DNA from: Bacteroidales bacterium
GTDB taxonomy: Bacteria; Bacteroidota; Bacteroidia; Bacteroidales; UBA932
Direction: 5' to 3'
DNA: 56,756 bases
NCBI GenBank assembly: GCA_015060225.1
Contig: SUYX01000012.1
Location: 1 to 56,756 of the forward strand
A model generated the notes under the pieces. The model was not told the origin of the DNA. It saw only the letters and a program-made list of their open reading frames with translations, and searched no databases. The position numbers and the translations under genes are program-made. Within the stretch, counting starts at the first letter, position 1. Every line of letters begins with the position of its first letter. Below, in pieces: positions 27,635-36,388 of the stretch.

Positions 27635-28234
27635 CTAATGCAGACTCACCCCAATCAGCCTCATGAACTCCTCCCTGGTTCTTATATCCTTAAGAAAGGC
27701 ACCTGTAAAAGCAGATGTTGTAGTTACCGAGTTCTGCTTCTGCACACCCCTTATCTGCATACACATATGGGCAGCCTCAATTACAACCGCCACACCTAAA
27801 GGATTGAGAGTCTCTTGAATACAATCCCTTATCTGTATTGTAAGTCTCTCCTGCACCTGCAACCTGCGGGCAAACGCATCCACCACACGTGGAATCTTGC
27901 TCAATCCGGTAATGGTTCCGTTAGGAATATAAGCCACATGCGCCTTGCCGTAAAAAGGAAGCATATGGTGCTCGCACATAGAATATATCTCAATATCCTT
28001 AACAAGAACTATCTGGTGGTAATCCTCCTGAAATATTGCAGACTTGAGGATTGCAACAGGATCCATACTGTACCCCTGGGTAAGGAACTGCATAGCTTTA
28101 GCCACCCTTTCCGGGGTTTTCAGCAATCCCTCTCTCTGCGGATCCTCTCCCAGCAACTTCAGGATTTCATAATAATGTTCCGCCAGTTTCTGCGTGGTTT
28201 CAGGGTCAAACTGCTCAATTTTTGTATATGCCAT
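27635..28234 (-). CDS. folE: GTP cyclohydrolase I
   Basis: A 199-residue enzyme forming dihydroneopterin triphosphate, the first step of folate synthesis. Zinc ligands are in MCEHHMLPF and the later Cys in AHMCMQIRG; the [13 protein letters not shown] and [23 protein letters not shown] blocks are well conserved. The ATG at 28234 was chosen because the upstream in-frame stretch crosses the -7 box at 28269-28276 and the terminator of the next gene. Confidence 0.95.
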   Translation of the reverse strand: MAYTKIEQFDPETTQKLAEHYYEILKLLGEDPQREGLLKTPERVAKAMQFLTQGYSMDPVAILKSAIFQEDYHQIVLVKDIEIYSMCEHHMLPFYGKAHVAYIPNGTITGLSKIPRVVDAFARRLQVQERLTIQIRDCIQETLNPLGVAVVIEAAHMCMQIRGVQKQNSVTTTSAFTGAFLKDIRTREEFMRLIGVSLH

Positions 28235-28268
28235 AAACAAGCTCTTTCTAATTGTAACTATCGGGAAA

Positions 28269-28276
28269 CAAAGATA
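28269..28276 (-). promoter_or_regulatory. -7 box for folE-rsmI
   Basis: On the minus strand TATCTTTG matches TAnnTTTG, 35 bp before the folE ATG and just past the DUF2795 terminator. Confidence 0.6.
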
Positions 28277-28310
28277 TAAAAAAATGGCAGGAAAAAAGTC
28301 TCCTGCCATT
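28277..28310 (-). terminator. Intrinsic terminator of the DUF2795 gene
   Basis: AATGGCAGGA (28283-28292) and TCCTGCCATT (28301-28310) pair; on the minus strand a run of T residues follows. Confidence 0.88.
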
Positions 28311-28320
28311 TATTGTACTT

Positions 28321-28542
28321 TTAATACTCCTCTTCATCAAAAAAGAAATCCTCTTTGCTTGGATAGTCAGGCCAGATCTCCTCAATGCTCTCGTAAACCT
28401 CACCATCATCCTCAAGGTCGTTCAAATTCTCAATAACCTCAAGAGGGGCACCCGAACGGGTTGCGTAATCAATCAACTCATCTTTTGTTGCAGGCCATGG
28501 TGCATCCTCAAGTTTGGATGCAAGCTCTAGTGTCCAATACAT
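28321..28542 (-). CDS. DUF2795 family small acidic protein
   Basis: A 73-residue, very acidic protein beginning MYWTLELASKLEDAPWPATK, with the DELIDYATRSGAPLEVIENL core of DUF2795. The function is not known. It ends in an Asp/Glu/Phe-rich tail. It has its own -7 box and terminator, so it is monocistronic, and such conserved single genes are common in Bacteroidales. Confidence 0.88.
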   Translation of the reverse strand: MYWTLELASKLEDAPWPATKDELIDYATRSGAPLEVIENLNDLEDDGEVYESIEEIWPDYPSKEDFFFDEEEY

Positions 28543-28598
28543 AGTATAAAATTTTAGTTTTTAACCAATTAATACTTGCCTATTATTCAATAGGGGCG

Positions 28599-28606
28599 CA
28601 AATATA
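28599..28606 (-). promoter_or_regulatory. -7 box for the DUF2795 gene
   Basis: TATATTTG on the minus strand, 57 bp before the ATG. Confidence 0.55.
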
Positions 28607-28619
28607 GTATAAAAATTCA

Positions 28620-29177
28620 TTATGGCAACCAAAAGACCTCTTTTTCGTCATTTTCTATGCACAAAAATCTTGCAAGAGTAAACAAATAATCAGAGAGTCT
28701 GTTCAGATACCTCTGTCCAACAGCCAGTTGTTCAGACACTTCGGTATTAGCCTCTCCACCCGTTCCAATCATGAGGGAATGCCTTTCCGCCCTGCGACAG
28801 ATGGTCCTTGCAACATGGCATTCAGATGAAACCCTCGGAGCTCCCGGCAAAATGAATGCAGTCTGCGGAGGAAGAGCTGCAGTCATCCTGTCTATCCCGT
28901 TTTCCAGCCACACAATTGCATCTTCCTTAACCTCCTTCAATGCCTTAACAGAGCCGTCCGAGGCAAAATGGGCAGAAATCAGCATCAGCTCCTCCTGTAT
29001 CTTTCTCAAGTCCTCCCTCACCTGGGAAATATCAGTATCACTTATTATTATCCCGATAAATGAAATCAGCTCATCCAGATCTCCATACGCTTCAACTCTC
29101 GGATGATTTTTAGGAACCCTTTTACCGCCAACCAGAGAAGTGGTTCCCTTGTCTCCACCTTTAGTGTAAATTTTCAT
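28620..29177 (-). CDS. Cob(I)alamin adenosyltransferase, PduO type
   Basis: A 185-residue ATP:corrinoid adenosyltransferase. It begins MKIYTKGGDKGTTSLVGGK, with RVEAYGDLDELISFIG near residue 28 and the conserved region RVSSECHVARTICRRAERH near 115, which carries ATP- and cobalamin-site residues. It makes adenosylcobalamin, the cofactor needed by the methylmalonyl-CoA mutase encoded at 17-21 kb. It is the last gene of a five-gene run starting with a two-component system. Confidence 0.93.
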   Translation of the reverse strand: MKIYTKGGDKGTTSLVGGKRVPKNHPRVEAYGDLDELISFIGIIISDTDISQVREDLRKIQEELMLISAHFASDGSVKALKEVKEDAIVWLENGIDRMTAALPPQTAFILPGAPRVSSECHVARTICRRAERHSLMIGTGGEANTEVSEQLAVGQRYLNRLSDYLFTLARFLCIENDEKEVFWLP

Positions 29178-29189
29178 ATCCTATATAAA

Positions 29190-29906
29190 TTATTTTTCCA
29201 TAGCAGGGTGCGGATTCACCGTATCACTCTCAATAATTCCGTCCCTCAACTTTATTATTCTCCTTGCATGCAGGGCAATATCCTCTTCATGAGTAACCAG
29301 AATAACGGTATTGCCGTTCTTGTATATCTGCTCAAACAACCTCATTATATCAATGGAGGTCTTTGTATCCAAATTTCCCGTAGGCTCATCCGCCAGAATT
29401 ATTGAAGGGTTGTTGATGAGCGCCCTTGCCACAGCAACCCTCTGGCGCTGTCCTCCCGAGAGTTCAGCCGGCTTGTGGTCCATCCTCTCCTCCAGCCCCA
29501 CTGCTGTCAATGCCTCCCTGGCCCTCATCTCCCTTTCTGAACGGGGAACACCGGAATATATCAGAGGAAGAGCAACATTCTCCAGAGAAGTATACCTTGG
29601 AAGCAGGTTGAACGACTGGAACACAAAACCAATCTCCTTGTTCCTTACCTGTGCCAGTTCTCCATCCTCCATCCTGCTCACATCTGTCCCATTAAGCACA
29701 TATGTCCCTCCCGACGGGGTATCCAGACACCCAAGAATGTTCATGAGGGTAGATTTCCCCGAGCCAGAAGGACCCATTATGGCCACATACTCATTTCTGC
29801 ATATTGAAAGGCTCACTCCATTGAGGGCTTTCACCTGCGAACTTCCCAATTGGTAGAATTTCTTCAAATCCCCAATCCTTATCACTTCCTTTCCACCATT
29901 TTCCAT
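29190..29906 (-). CDS. ABC transporter ATPase, LolD/MacB type, no adjacent permease
   Basis: A 238-residue ATPase. Walker A is GPSGSGKST near residue 46, the signature LSGGQRQRV near 148 and Walker [13 protein letters not shown] near 170. The pattern is that of LolD, FtsE and MacB-type ATPases, which work with FtsX-like permeases on lipoproteins or cell-envelope tasks. No permease gene lies beside it. It sits between mqnB (6 bp) and the adenosyltransferase gene (12 bp). Confidence 0.9.
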   Translation of the reverse strand: MENGGKEVIRIGDLKKFYQLGSSQVKALNGVSLSICRNEYVAIMGPSGSGKSTLMNILGCLDTPSGGTYVLNGTDVSRMEDGELAQVRNKEIGFVFQSFNLLPRYTSLENVALPLIYSGVPRSEREMRAREALTAVGLEERMDHKPAELSGGQRQRVAVARALINNPSIILADEPTGNLDTKTSIDIMRLFEQIYKNGNTVILVTHEEDIALHARRIIKLRDGIIESDTVNPHPAMEK

Positions 29907-29912
29907 ATCTCT

Positions 29913-30599
29913 CTACAATATTCCAAAAATTTCCCTGCAACAGTTTTCCAATGTATCCAGCGCCTCTTCGGTCTTCCATTTTTTTGAATCCCTCTCACCA
30001 ACCACATTGGAAACGGTCCTGAGCTCAAATACCGGAACCTTCTCCATCATGGCTGCATAATAAACTGCTGCACCTTCCATACTCTCAATATGAGGAGAAT
30101 AGAGCCTTTTTAGCTCATCTGTACGGGCTGTATCTCCCGTTATGCATTGTATTGTAACTCCAACTCCCTCTCCATATCCCGACAAAGCCTCCTCAATATG
30201 GCTATACGGCAGCAATTGGCGTGCCAATGCCCCATCTGTATACGGAAAATCATCTTTGCCTATTATTCCACATCTGAAAAGATCTGCAAACCCCTTTCCG
30301 GTTTCAAACCCCAGATCCCCAAAATACTCCCTGGAGATTATTGCAGCTGATGCAATGGGAAACTTCTCAAGATCATAACTTCCCGCTATTCCAATATTCA
30401 CTACCAGACCATAAGGCCTGTTCTCAAGCCTTCCGCTCCATATTTCACGCGTAACACAATAACACGCATTGGTAGCCCCTATTCCAGTGAGACGGAAATC
30501 AATCTCCGCATCACTTTTAATATTGGGTTCTACCTCTGCATAGGCCCTCAGGGCCCTGTCCAGTTCCTGCTGCTCAGCTGCCGTTACAAGTATTCTCAT
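29913..30599 (-). CDS. mqnB: Futalosine hydrolase
   Basis: A 228-residue nucleoside hydrolase of the MTA/SAH nucleosidase fold. It removes hypoxanthine from futalosine in the alternative menaquinone pathway. Visible marks are ILVTAAEQQELDRAL at the start, the TGIGATNACYC glycine block near residue 37, VVNIGIAGSYDL near 65, and ESMEGAAVYYAAM near 170 with the substrate-binding Met-Glu. No other mqn genes lie in the window. An MTA/SAH nucleosidase is the alternative, but the residues around IGIAGSYDL fit MqnB better. Confidence 0.85.
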   Translation of the reverse strand: MRILVTAAEQQELDRALRAYAEVEPNIKSDAEIDFRLTGIGATNACYCVTREIWSGRLENRPYGLVVNIGIAGSYDLEKFPIASAAIISREYFGDLGFETGKGFADLFRCGIIGKDDFPYTDGALARQLLPYSHIEEALSGYGEGVGVTIQCITGDTARTDELKRLYSPHIESMEGAAVYYAAMMEKVPVFELRTVSNVVGERDSKKWKTEEALDTLENCCREIFGIL

Positions 30600-30600
30600 T

Positions 30601-31977
30601 CTACAAAGACATCAGATCAAATTTAAAAATCACTCCTCCTCCAGGATTATGCTCAACTGTAATGTTCCCTTTATGGAATAATACAGAACTCTTCACAATG
30701 GCAAGTCCAAGGCCACTTCCCCCTGATTTGCGCTCCCTCCCCTCCTCAATTCTGTAGAACCTGTCAAAAAGTTTGTCCATTGCTTCATCGGGAATACCCT
30801 TGCCATTATCTGAATAGGTAAAGTTTATCCTGTAATTGGACTCACCGGAAATTTGGGTGATACCTGCTCTGATTACAATATCGGTATTTGGCCCGGCATG
30901 CTCCAGAGTGTTGTCTATAAGGTTCTTGAATAGTGAATATATGATATCGTGGCTGCTCTTTATGGAGAGTTCACGGCTTATCTTTGGTGAAAATGTGGTA
31001 TTGTTTGCCCTCATCTTGAATGAAAGCTCCTCCTCTATCTCCTTAAGGCACGACGATATGCCTATATCCTCTATTTTATAATATTCCGACTGTTCATCCA
31101 GCTTATTTAGGGCGGAGACCTCATTCACCAGCTCTGTAAGCCTCAATGACTGCTTGTATGCCCTATGGGCAAAATGACGCATCTGTTCCGGGGTCATGTC
31201 CTCTTCATTGATTATGGTCTCAAGATATGCCCTCATTCCTGTAAGTGGAGTCTTCAGTTCATGGGCTATATTATGGGTAACCTCCTGCTTGAACTGCTTG
31301 ACTTTCTCCAGCTGTTCGTATGTATCCACTATCTTGCGGCCCACCTCTCCATATTCATTATTGGGAAATGTCAACCTTGAAAAATCCTTTTTGTTTGATT
31401 TTACCATAAAGAAGAATTCATTGAATGCCTTCAGTGGTTTTGTAAGCTTTCTTGAAATATAGATAAGGGTTATAACAAGGACCACTATCAGTATAAGTAT
31501 GGCATATTGGTATACCTTGCTGTGGTTCACCACCTCTATCTTCTCATATATGTATGGGGTTGATGTACGGATATAGAATTCGGGATACTTTCGTGCGTAG
31601 TACAGATACTCCTTGTTGGTTTGTGCAGAGAACCTCAGGGCTGTACCCTCCCCGCTCAGTGCGGCCTCAAATATCTCATCCCTGCTTTTCTGGGCATCAT
31701 AATGCGCATTGTTATCCATACCCTTGAAATACAGGATATTGAAATTTGTATCAATTATGGTGAATCTGAATTCATCGGGACAAACAATCTCGTCATAAGG
31801 GATATTCTGACAATACGAGAAGTATATTTCTTCATTGAATGCGATGAGCTGGTCCCTTACGCTGCCAAGGCTCATATCCCGGTTCTGCCACAATATATAC
31901 ACCAGAAATGCCGTCACCACTATTGCCAATATTACAATGTAGTATATAATAATCTGGTATTTGAACCTCATTTTCAT
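30601..31977 (-). CDS. Sensor histidine kinase
   Basis: A 458-residue membrane kinase. Two membrane segments (about 9-29 and 158-174) bracket a periplasmic sensor of about 130 residues. A HAMP-like linker follows, then the HisKA helix with the phosphorylated His239 in NIAHELKTPLTG. The catalytic domain has NLIDNTLEHAG, GKGIPDEAMDKLFDRFYR and GGSGLGLAIVK. It starts 33 bp after the response regulator gene and is its partner. The signal is not evident from sequence. Confidence 0.92.
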   Translation of the reverse strand: MKMRFKYQIIIYYIVILAIVVTAFLVYILWQNRDMSLGSVRDQLIAFNEEIYFSYCQNIPYDEIVCPDEFRFTIIDTNFNILYFKGMDNNAHYDAQKSRDEIFEAALSGEGTALRFSAQTNKEYLYYARKYPEFYIRTSTPYIYEKIEVVNHSKVYQYAILILIVVLVITLIYISRKLTKPLKAFNEFFFMVKSNKKDFSRLTFPNNEYGEVGRKIVDTYEQLEKVKQFKQEVTHNIAHELKTPLTGMRAYLETIINEEDMTPEQMRHFAHRAYKQSLRLTELVNEVSALNKLDEQSEYYKIEDIGISSCLKEIEEELSFKMRANNTTFSPKISRELSIKSSHDIIYSLFKNLIDNTLEHAGPNTDIVIRAGITQISGESNYRINFTYSDNGKGIPDEAMDKLFDRFYRIEEGRERKSGGSGLGLAIVKSSVLFHKGNITVEHNPGGGVIFKFDLMSL

Positions 31978-32010
31978 ATCCTTCCCTCCCTTATTGAAAA
32001 AGTTGTGCCG

Positions 32011-32763
32011 CTATACATGAAGGCTGTATCCGTAGCCAGACCTGTTGACTATCCAGTCTCCACATTTTCCTATCTTCTTCCTGAGTCTTGCTATGTGGAC
32101 ATCTACAGTACGGTCAAGTACAAAGCTCTCTTCCTTCCATACATGCGCCAGAATATCTTCTCTGGAGAATATCTTGTTGGGATTCTTTGCCATAAGAATG
32201 AGGATTTCATTCTCCTTTTTTGTAAGCACCACCTCCACATCATCCACAAAGACCCTCTTGTTGTCAAATTCAATGACCAGATTCTTATGACTGAACACAT
32301 CCCCTCCAGATTCACCGCTCCTTTCCACCTTTTCCACTTTTTCTGCAGAATCTTCAACTTTGCAATTGTCGGGATTATTGCTGTAACACCTGGTAAGGAC
32401 AGCGTTAACTCTGGCCAGTACCTCTTTTACCGAGAATGGTTTTGGAATATAATCATCCCCTCCTCTATTAAATCCGCTGAGGATATCCGCCTCAGTATCC
32501 AGAGCCGATATGAAGATAATTGGAACATTGCTGCCGTATTCTTCTCTGAGAAGCTGTGCAAGTTTGAGTCCGCTTATCCCATCCATCATTATATCCAACA
32601 ACAACAGATGATACGGGTTCTTTATTTTGAATAGCGCCTCTTCTGAACTTGACGCTGCATCCACTACATATCCGGCCTGCTGCAGATTGTATTTGAGTAT
32701 TTCACAAATGTCCTCCTCATCATCAACTACAAGTATCCTGAATTTTTCCAATTTGTTCTCCAT
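32011..32763 (-). CDS. Response regulator, OmpR/PhoB family
   Basis: A 250-residue regulator. The receiver domain has the acidic pocket VVDDEED (12-18), the phosphorylated Asp57 in LLLDIMMDG and the conserved Lys in PKPFSVKEV near 108. A winged-helix DNA-binding domain occupies about 150-250 (LTKKENEILILMAKNPNKIFSRE, DVHIARLRKKIG). It is first in the run that includes the kinase, mqnB, an ABC ATPase and the adenosyltransferase, and is divergent from trkA. Confidence 0.93.
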   Translation of the reverse strand: MENKLEKFRILVVDDEEDICEILKYNLQQAGYVVDAASSSEEALFKIKNPYHLLLLDIMMDGISGLKLAQLLREEYGSNVPIIFISALDTEADILSGFNRGGDDYIPKPFSVKEVLARVNAVLTRCYSNNPDNCKVEDSAEKVEKVERSGESGGDVFSHKNLVIEFDNKRVFVDDVEVVLTKKENEILILMAKNPNKIFSREDILAHVWKEESFVLDRTVDVHIARLRKKIGKCGDWIVNRSGYGYSLHV

Positions 32764-32791
32764 ATATAGGGGTTGGGAATTAGTATGGTTA

Positions 32792-32799
32792 CAAATATA
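32792..32799 (-). promoter_or_regulatory. -7 box for the two-component operon
   Basis: TATATTTG on the minus strand, 29 bp before the response regulator ATG. It is 22 bp from the divergent trkA -7 box. Confidence 0.6.
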
Positions 32800-32820
32800 A
32801 CATTTTTTTTAGTTTTTAGC

Positions 32821-32828
32821 TATATTTG
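32821..32828 (+). promoter_or_regulatory. -7 box for trkA
   Basis: TATATTTG on the plus strand, 20 bp before the trkA ATG, facing away from the response regulator promoter. Confidence 0.6.
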
Positions 32829-32848
32829 CGTAACCAACATTACATGAT

Positions 32849-34198
32849 ATGAAAATCATTATAGCAGGAGCCGGCGAGGTTGGAAGTCACCTTGCAAAAA
32901 TGCTCAGCAATGAATCCAATAATCTTACCATAATTGATGCGGACGAAAGCCGCCTAAATCACCTGCGTGAGGTTGCTGATGTAATAACAATACAAGGAAA
33001 TCCTACCTCAATTGAAACTCTCAAAGAAGCAGGTGCCGAGAAGGCGGACCTGTTCATTGCTGTGAGCCCTGCCCAAGACCAGGATATCAATATAATAAGC
33101 GCACTCCTTGCAAAAAAAATGGGAAGCCAGAAGGTTACAGCTCGCATAAACAATGATGAGTATATGCACCACGAGAACAAGCTGCTGTTCACAGAACTCG
33201 GCATAGACCTTCTCTTTTATCCCGAGAAGATTGCCTCTTATGAGATTGTAGACCTTCTAAAGCAGACAGGCACCACTGAATTCATGGAATTTGCAAGAGG
33301 TGTACTGCAGATGGTGGCATTCCGTCTGGAAGATGGGGCTCCACTTATAGACAAATGTGTAAGTGATATCTCATCATTCAGCGGAGAGAGCCAATACAAG
33401 GCCGTAGCAATAGCAAGAGAGGAAGACACCATAATTCCAGGCCCTGACACCAAATTCCAGGAAAACGACCTTGTATTTGTAATATGCACAAGGGCCGGTG
33501 TACAGGATGCGATGAGTTTCAGCGGCAAGAAGGAGATTGAGATTAAAAATCTGATGATTGTAGGTGGAGGAAGAATTGGAGAGATGCTTGCAAAAAAAAT
33601 GAGCAAAGTCTCGGACCATATAAAAATCATAGAGATAAAGCCTGAAAGATGCGAATATCTTGCAGAAACGCTGGATAAAGTTCTTGTAATAAACGGCGAC
33701 GGCCGCAATTCAGACCTTCTTATGGAAGAGGATGTCACCAAATATGACGCTTTTGTTGCCGTAACAAGCAACTCCGAAACCAATATCCTTTCCTGTGTTG
33801 CTGCAAAGAAAATGGGTGTTTCCAAAACCATTGCAGAGGTAGAGAATATTGAATATATAAAACTTGCGGAAGGGATGGGCGTAGATGCCGTAATAAACAA
33901 GAAACTCTCCACTGCCGGACGTATTTTCCGCTTTACTCTCAGCAATAAGGTAAGGTCAATCAAATGTCTCAACGGATCTGATGCAGAGGTACTTGAGTTC
34001 ATTGTAAACCCGAGCAGTGCCATTACAAAAGGGCCTCTTAAGGAACTTCACTTTCCCAAAGAGGCTATTATAGGTGGGGTGATCCGAGGTAATGAAGTGT
34101 TTATCGCTACTGAGGATACAATAATAAAACCTTACGATAGGGTTGCCGTATTTGCCCTTCCGCAAGGTTTGTCAAAAGTGAACAAATTCTTTATCTGA
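32849..34198 (+). CDS. trkA: Trk system potassium uptake protein TrkA
   Basis: A 449-residue peripheral membrane protein gating the TrkH potassium channel. It has two repeats of an NAD-binding Rossmann (RCK-N) domain plus RCK-C domain. The first begins IIAGAGEVGSHLAKML (residues 3-18); the second begins MIVGGGRIGEMLAKKM near 235. This is the long, duplicated TrkA form. The channel subunit gene is not in the window. The stop codon TGA abuts the stop of the convergent gene in TGATCA, leaving no intergenic space. Confidence 0.94.
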   Translation: MKIIIAGAGEVGSHLAKMLSNESNNLTIIDADESRLNHLREVADVITIQGNPTSIETLKEAGAEKADLFIAVSPAQDQDINIISALLAKKMGSQKVTARINNDEYMHHENKLLFTELGIDLLFYPEKIASYEIVDLLKQTGTTEFMEFARGVLQMVAFRLEDGAPLIDKCVSDISSFSGESQYKAVAIAREEDTIIPGPDTKFQENDLVFVICTRAGVQDAMSFSGKKEIEIKNLMIVGGGRIGEMLAKKMSKVSDHIKIIEIKPERCEYLAETLDKVLVINGDGRNSDLLMEEDVTKYDAFVAVTSNSETNILSCVAAKKMGVSKTIAEVENIEYIKLAEGMGVDAVINKKLSTAGRIFRFTLSNKVRSIKCLNGSDAEVLEFIVNPSSAITKGPLKELHFPKEAIIGGVIRGNEVFIATEDTIIKPYDRVAVFALPQGLSKVNKFFI

Positions 34199-35329
34199 TC
34201 AGAACAGTCCCACAAGCACAAAGAGCCAGTGGGCAATAATTCCTGCACAGAGTCCCCCTATTGTGTGGGCTATTATTGCTTTTGAGGTAAGTTCTCTGTA
34301 TCCCAAAGAATCAAGCATTGCAGTATGGGTGCTCAAATAACCGCTCCAGCACATCCCCATTGCTGTAAATACTGCAATTGCATTGCCGTCTATAAGACCA
34401 CTTGCCTGAAACTTTGGCACCAGTCCCAATGCTGCACCTACAGCACCCAATGATGTCATCGGGAAGGCAACCAGCTCTGGATTTGTAAAACCAAAGAGCC
34501 ACTCGAAAATGAAATCAAGTTTTTCAGCGATGGCCGGCAACAGTGCAATTCCTTCATATGCAGCACCTGAATAGCCGTTTTCTCCAGGACCGAAAGTGAG
34601 CATCATCACAAAAGTTGAAATGATCAATACCCCCGGAATTATTGCAAGTCCAAGGTCTACACCCGATTTTCCTCCATCCAACAGAGAATTGAGAATTCTC
34701 AGGAACAGCCCCTCCTCTTTAGCAGTCTCTTCATGCTGGAGTTCCTCGGTCACGCTCTCCTCTACCGCTACAACACCTTTATCAAAATCAGGTTTTGCCT
34801 TAAGAATAAGCCTCTGGGCAATCCTTGTTGAGATCATACTCCCGATGAATGCCCCCATCAAACCTATAATTGCAGCCGATGCAAATCCCCTGCCCGCCAT
34901 AAACACAATAACAACAAGCCCCATTCCGAAAGCTGTTCCAAAATTGGTGATTGAAATCAGCTGGAACTTCTTGAAATATTTGCTGAAATTCTTGTCATTG
35001 GCCAGTGTAATGATTGCAGGATTGTCAGAAAGGAATGTGAGCACACCTCCCAAAGCTGCAACTCCAGGGAGATTCCATAGAGGTTTCATCAAAGGTCTCA
35101 ACAATTTCTCAAGCACTCCCACAACTCCAAATTCAACAAGTATTTTCCCTAATGCCCCTGAAAGCACTGTAATACCCATAATATAAAAGACCGTCTCTAT
35201 AAGAAGACTATAGGCTGTATTCATTAGGGTATTCAGCATATTTGGAGTACCCATCACATAACCCATGGAGCCAAAGAGAAGAAAAAAAACTATAATAAAA
35301 AAGAGCGGTTCGAGTTTTTTTGTTTTCAT
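34199..35329 (-). CDS. Gate-domain inner-membrane protein
   Basis: A 376-residue polytopic membrane protein with roughly eight to nine helices. Conserved nucleoside-recognition (Gate) features appear, such as GKILVEFGVVGVLEKLLRPLM near residue 60 and FLSDNPAIITLAND near 98. A hydrophilic loop at about 185-210 splits two halves. Similar proteins are annotated as nucleoside-recognition or spore-maturation-like membrane proteins of unknown substrate. It follows the porin gene by 20 bp and probably shares its transcript. Confidence 0.75.
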   Translation of the reverse strand: MKTKKLEPLFFIIVFFLLFGSMGYVMGTPNMLNTLMNTAYSLLIETVFYIMGITVLSGALGKILVEFGVVGVLEKLLRPLMKPLWNLPGVAALGGVLTFLSDNPAIITLANDKNFSKYFKKFQLISITNFGTAFGMGLVVIVFMAGRGFASAAIIGLMGAFIGSMISTRIAQRLILKAKPDFDKGVVAVEESVTEELQHEETAKEEGLFLRILNSLLDGGKSGVDLGLAIIPGVLIISTFVMMLTFGPGENGYSGAAYEGIALLPAIAEKLDFIFEWLFGFTNPELVAFPMTSLGAVGAALGLVPKFQASGLIDGNAIAVFTAMGMCWSGYLSTHTAMLDSLGYRELTSKAIIAHTIGGLCAGIIAHWLFVLVGLF

Positions 35330-35349
35330 CTATAATTTCAGGTTAATCG

Positions 35350-36351
35350 TTATCTGTTCAAAAGAGCCATCTGCCACCTCAAGCCTATATTGAAGGTTTG
35401 CGGCACGGGATTGGAGGTGTTTGAACACCAGAAGGCATGCAATCTCAGAGTTTGTCTGTCCCCCTTTATAGGAAAATACTCCACTCCTGCTCCGTAAAAT
35501 CCCAGTTCCACACCCGGCAATACATACCTGTCATAAACGAACTGAGCCTGTGCCTCCTGACTGTTGTTCACATCATATCCACCCTTTGCAAAAATGCTTA
35601 CGCACTCAGAAACATTGTAATGTATTTTACCATGCAGTGAAAAATCTTCAAAGAATGCCGTCCCCTTACCGGCATATCTGTTCATGTAATCCAAATCAAC
35701 GGATGTCTTTCCAAAATTGAATTTGTTTCCAAGGGCAAGATAATTGATGAAATGCCCCTCCTCATACTCAATCATATTGGCAGACCATATTGTACTATAC
35801 CACCCGGCCGGCCTTCCGTACCATATAAGATTATATGCATACAGATTCTGCATTTCCTCTGTAGAAAACGGAGAATTGGTAACCTGCACATAAAACTGGC
35901 TGTTGGCACCCGACTTGAATCCGGCATTTACCCCTACTTGGAACGGAGATACATGGTTCCAGAAATCAGAAGCAAAATAGACATCTATAGGGGCATAATC
36001 GTACTCAATGGTACCTATGCAAATCATCTGTTTTCCTGCAGTAACCGAAAACCAGTCATTTGCCTTGTATGTTACATTGGCCCAATCGGTAGCATTAAAG
36101 AATGACCTTGGATTTTCATGATCTACATACAGACGGTGTCTGAAACTGTATGAGAATTTCTCATTTATCTCCCCGTTCACAATCATTTTGAGGTACCTTC
36201 CAACAAAACCGCTCTCTTTATCTGTAACCTCACCGTCAAATCTGGCATCCAACCTTACGGAAACCTTCTGGCCAGACTGCTGGGCATAAAAGGGAGAAGG
36301 GATGATCAAAGAGGATAATAAAAGTATAAAACAACAAATTATCTTTTTCAT
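35350..36351 (-). CDS. Outer-membrane porin-like beta-barrel protein
   Basis: A 333-residue protein from the ATG at 36351. It has a signal peptide (MKKIICCFILLLSSLIIPSP, cleaved near QQSG) and alternating beta-strand pattern to the C-terminus. The strands FSYSFRHRLYVDHEN, NVTYKANDWFSVTAGKQM and the final FNIGLRWQMALL resemble phosphate-selective porin O/P-like barrels. The upstream in-frame ATG at 36381 would put ten residues before the signal peptide. It lies between the ABC-F and Gate-protein genes. Confidence 0.75.
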   Translation of the reverse strand: MKKIICCFILLLSSLIIPSPFYAQQSGQKVSVRLDARFDGEVTDKESGFVGRYLKMIVNGEINEKFSYSFRHRLYVDHENPRSFFNATDWANVTYKANDWFSVTAGKQMICIGTIEYDYAPIDVYFASDFWNHVSPFQVGVNAGFKSGANSQFYVQVTNSPFSTEEMQNLYAYNLIWYGRPAGWYSTIWSANMIEYEEGHFINYLALGNKFNFGKTSVDLDYMNRYAGKGTAFFEDFSLHGKIHYNVSECVSIFAKGGYDVNNSQEAQAQFVYDRYVLPGVELGFYGAGVEYFPIKGDRQTLRLHAFWCSNTSNPVPQTFNIGLRWQMALLNR

Positions 36352-36388
36352 AAAACTTTTCAAATCAGGCTCAAATGTCAAAGATAAG

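Noticed and set aside
31621-32634. Plus-strand open frame of 337 codons opposite the kinase and response regulator
   Set aside because: It is a shadow of two well-supported genes and has no recognisable domain or start signal.
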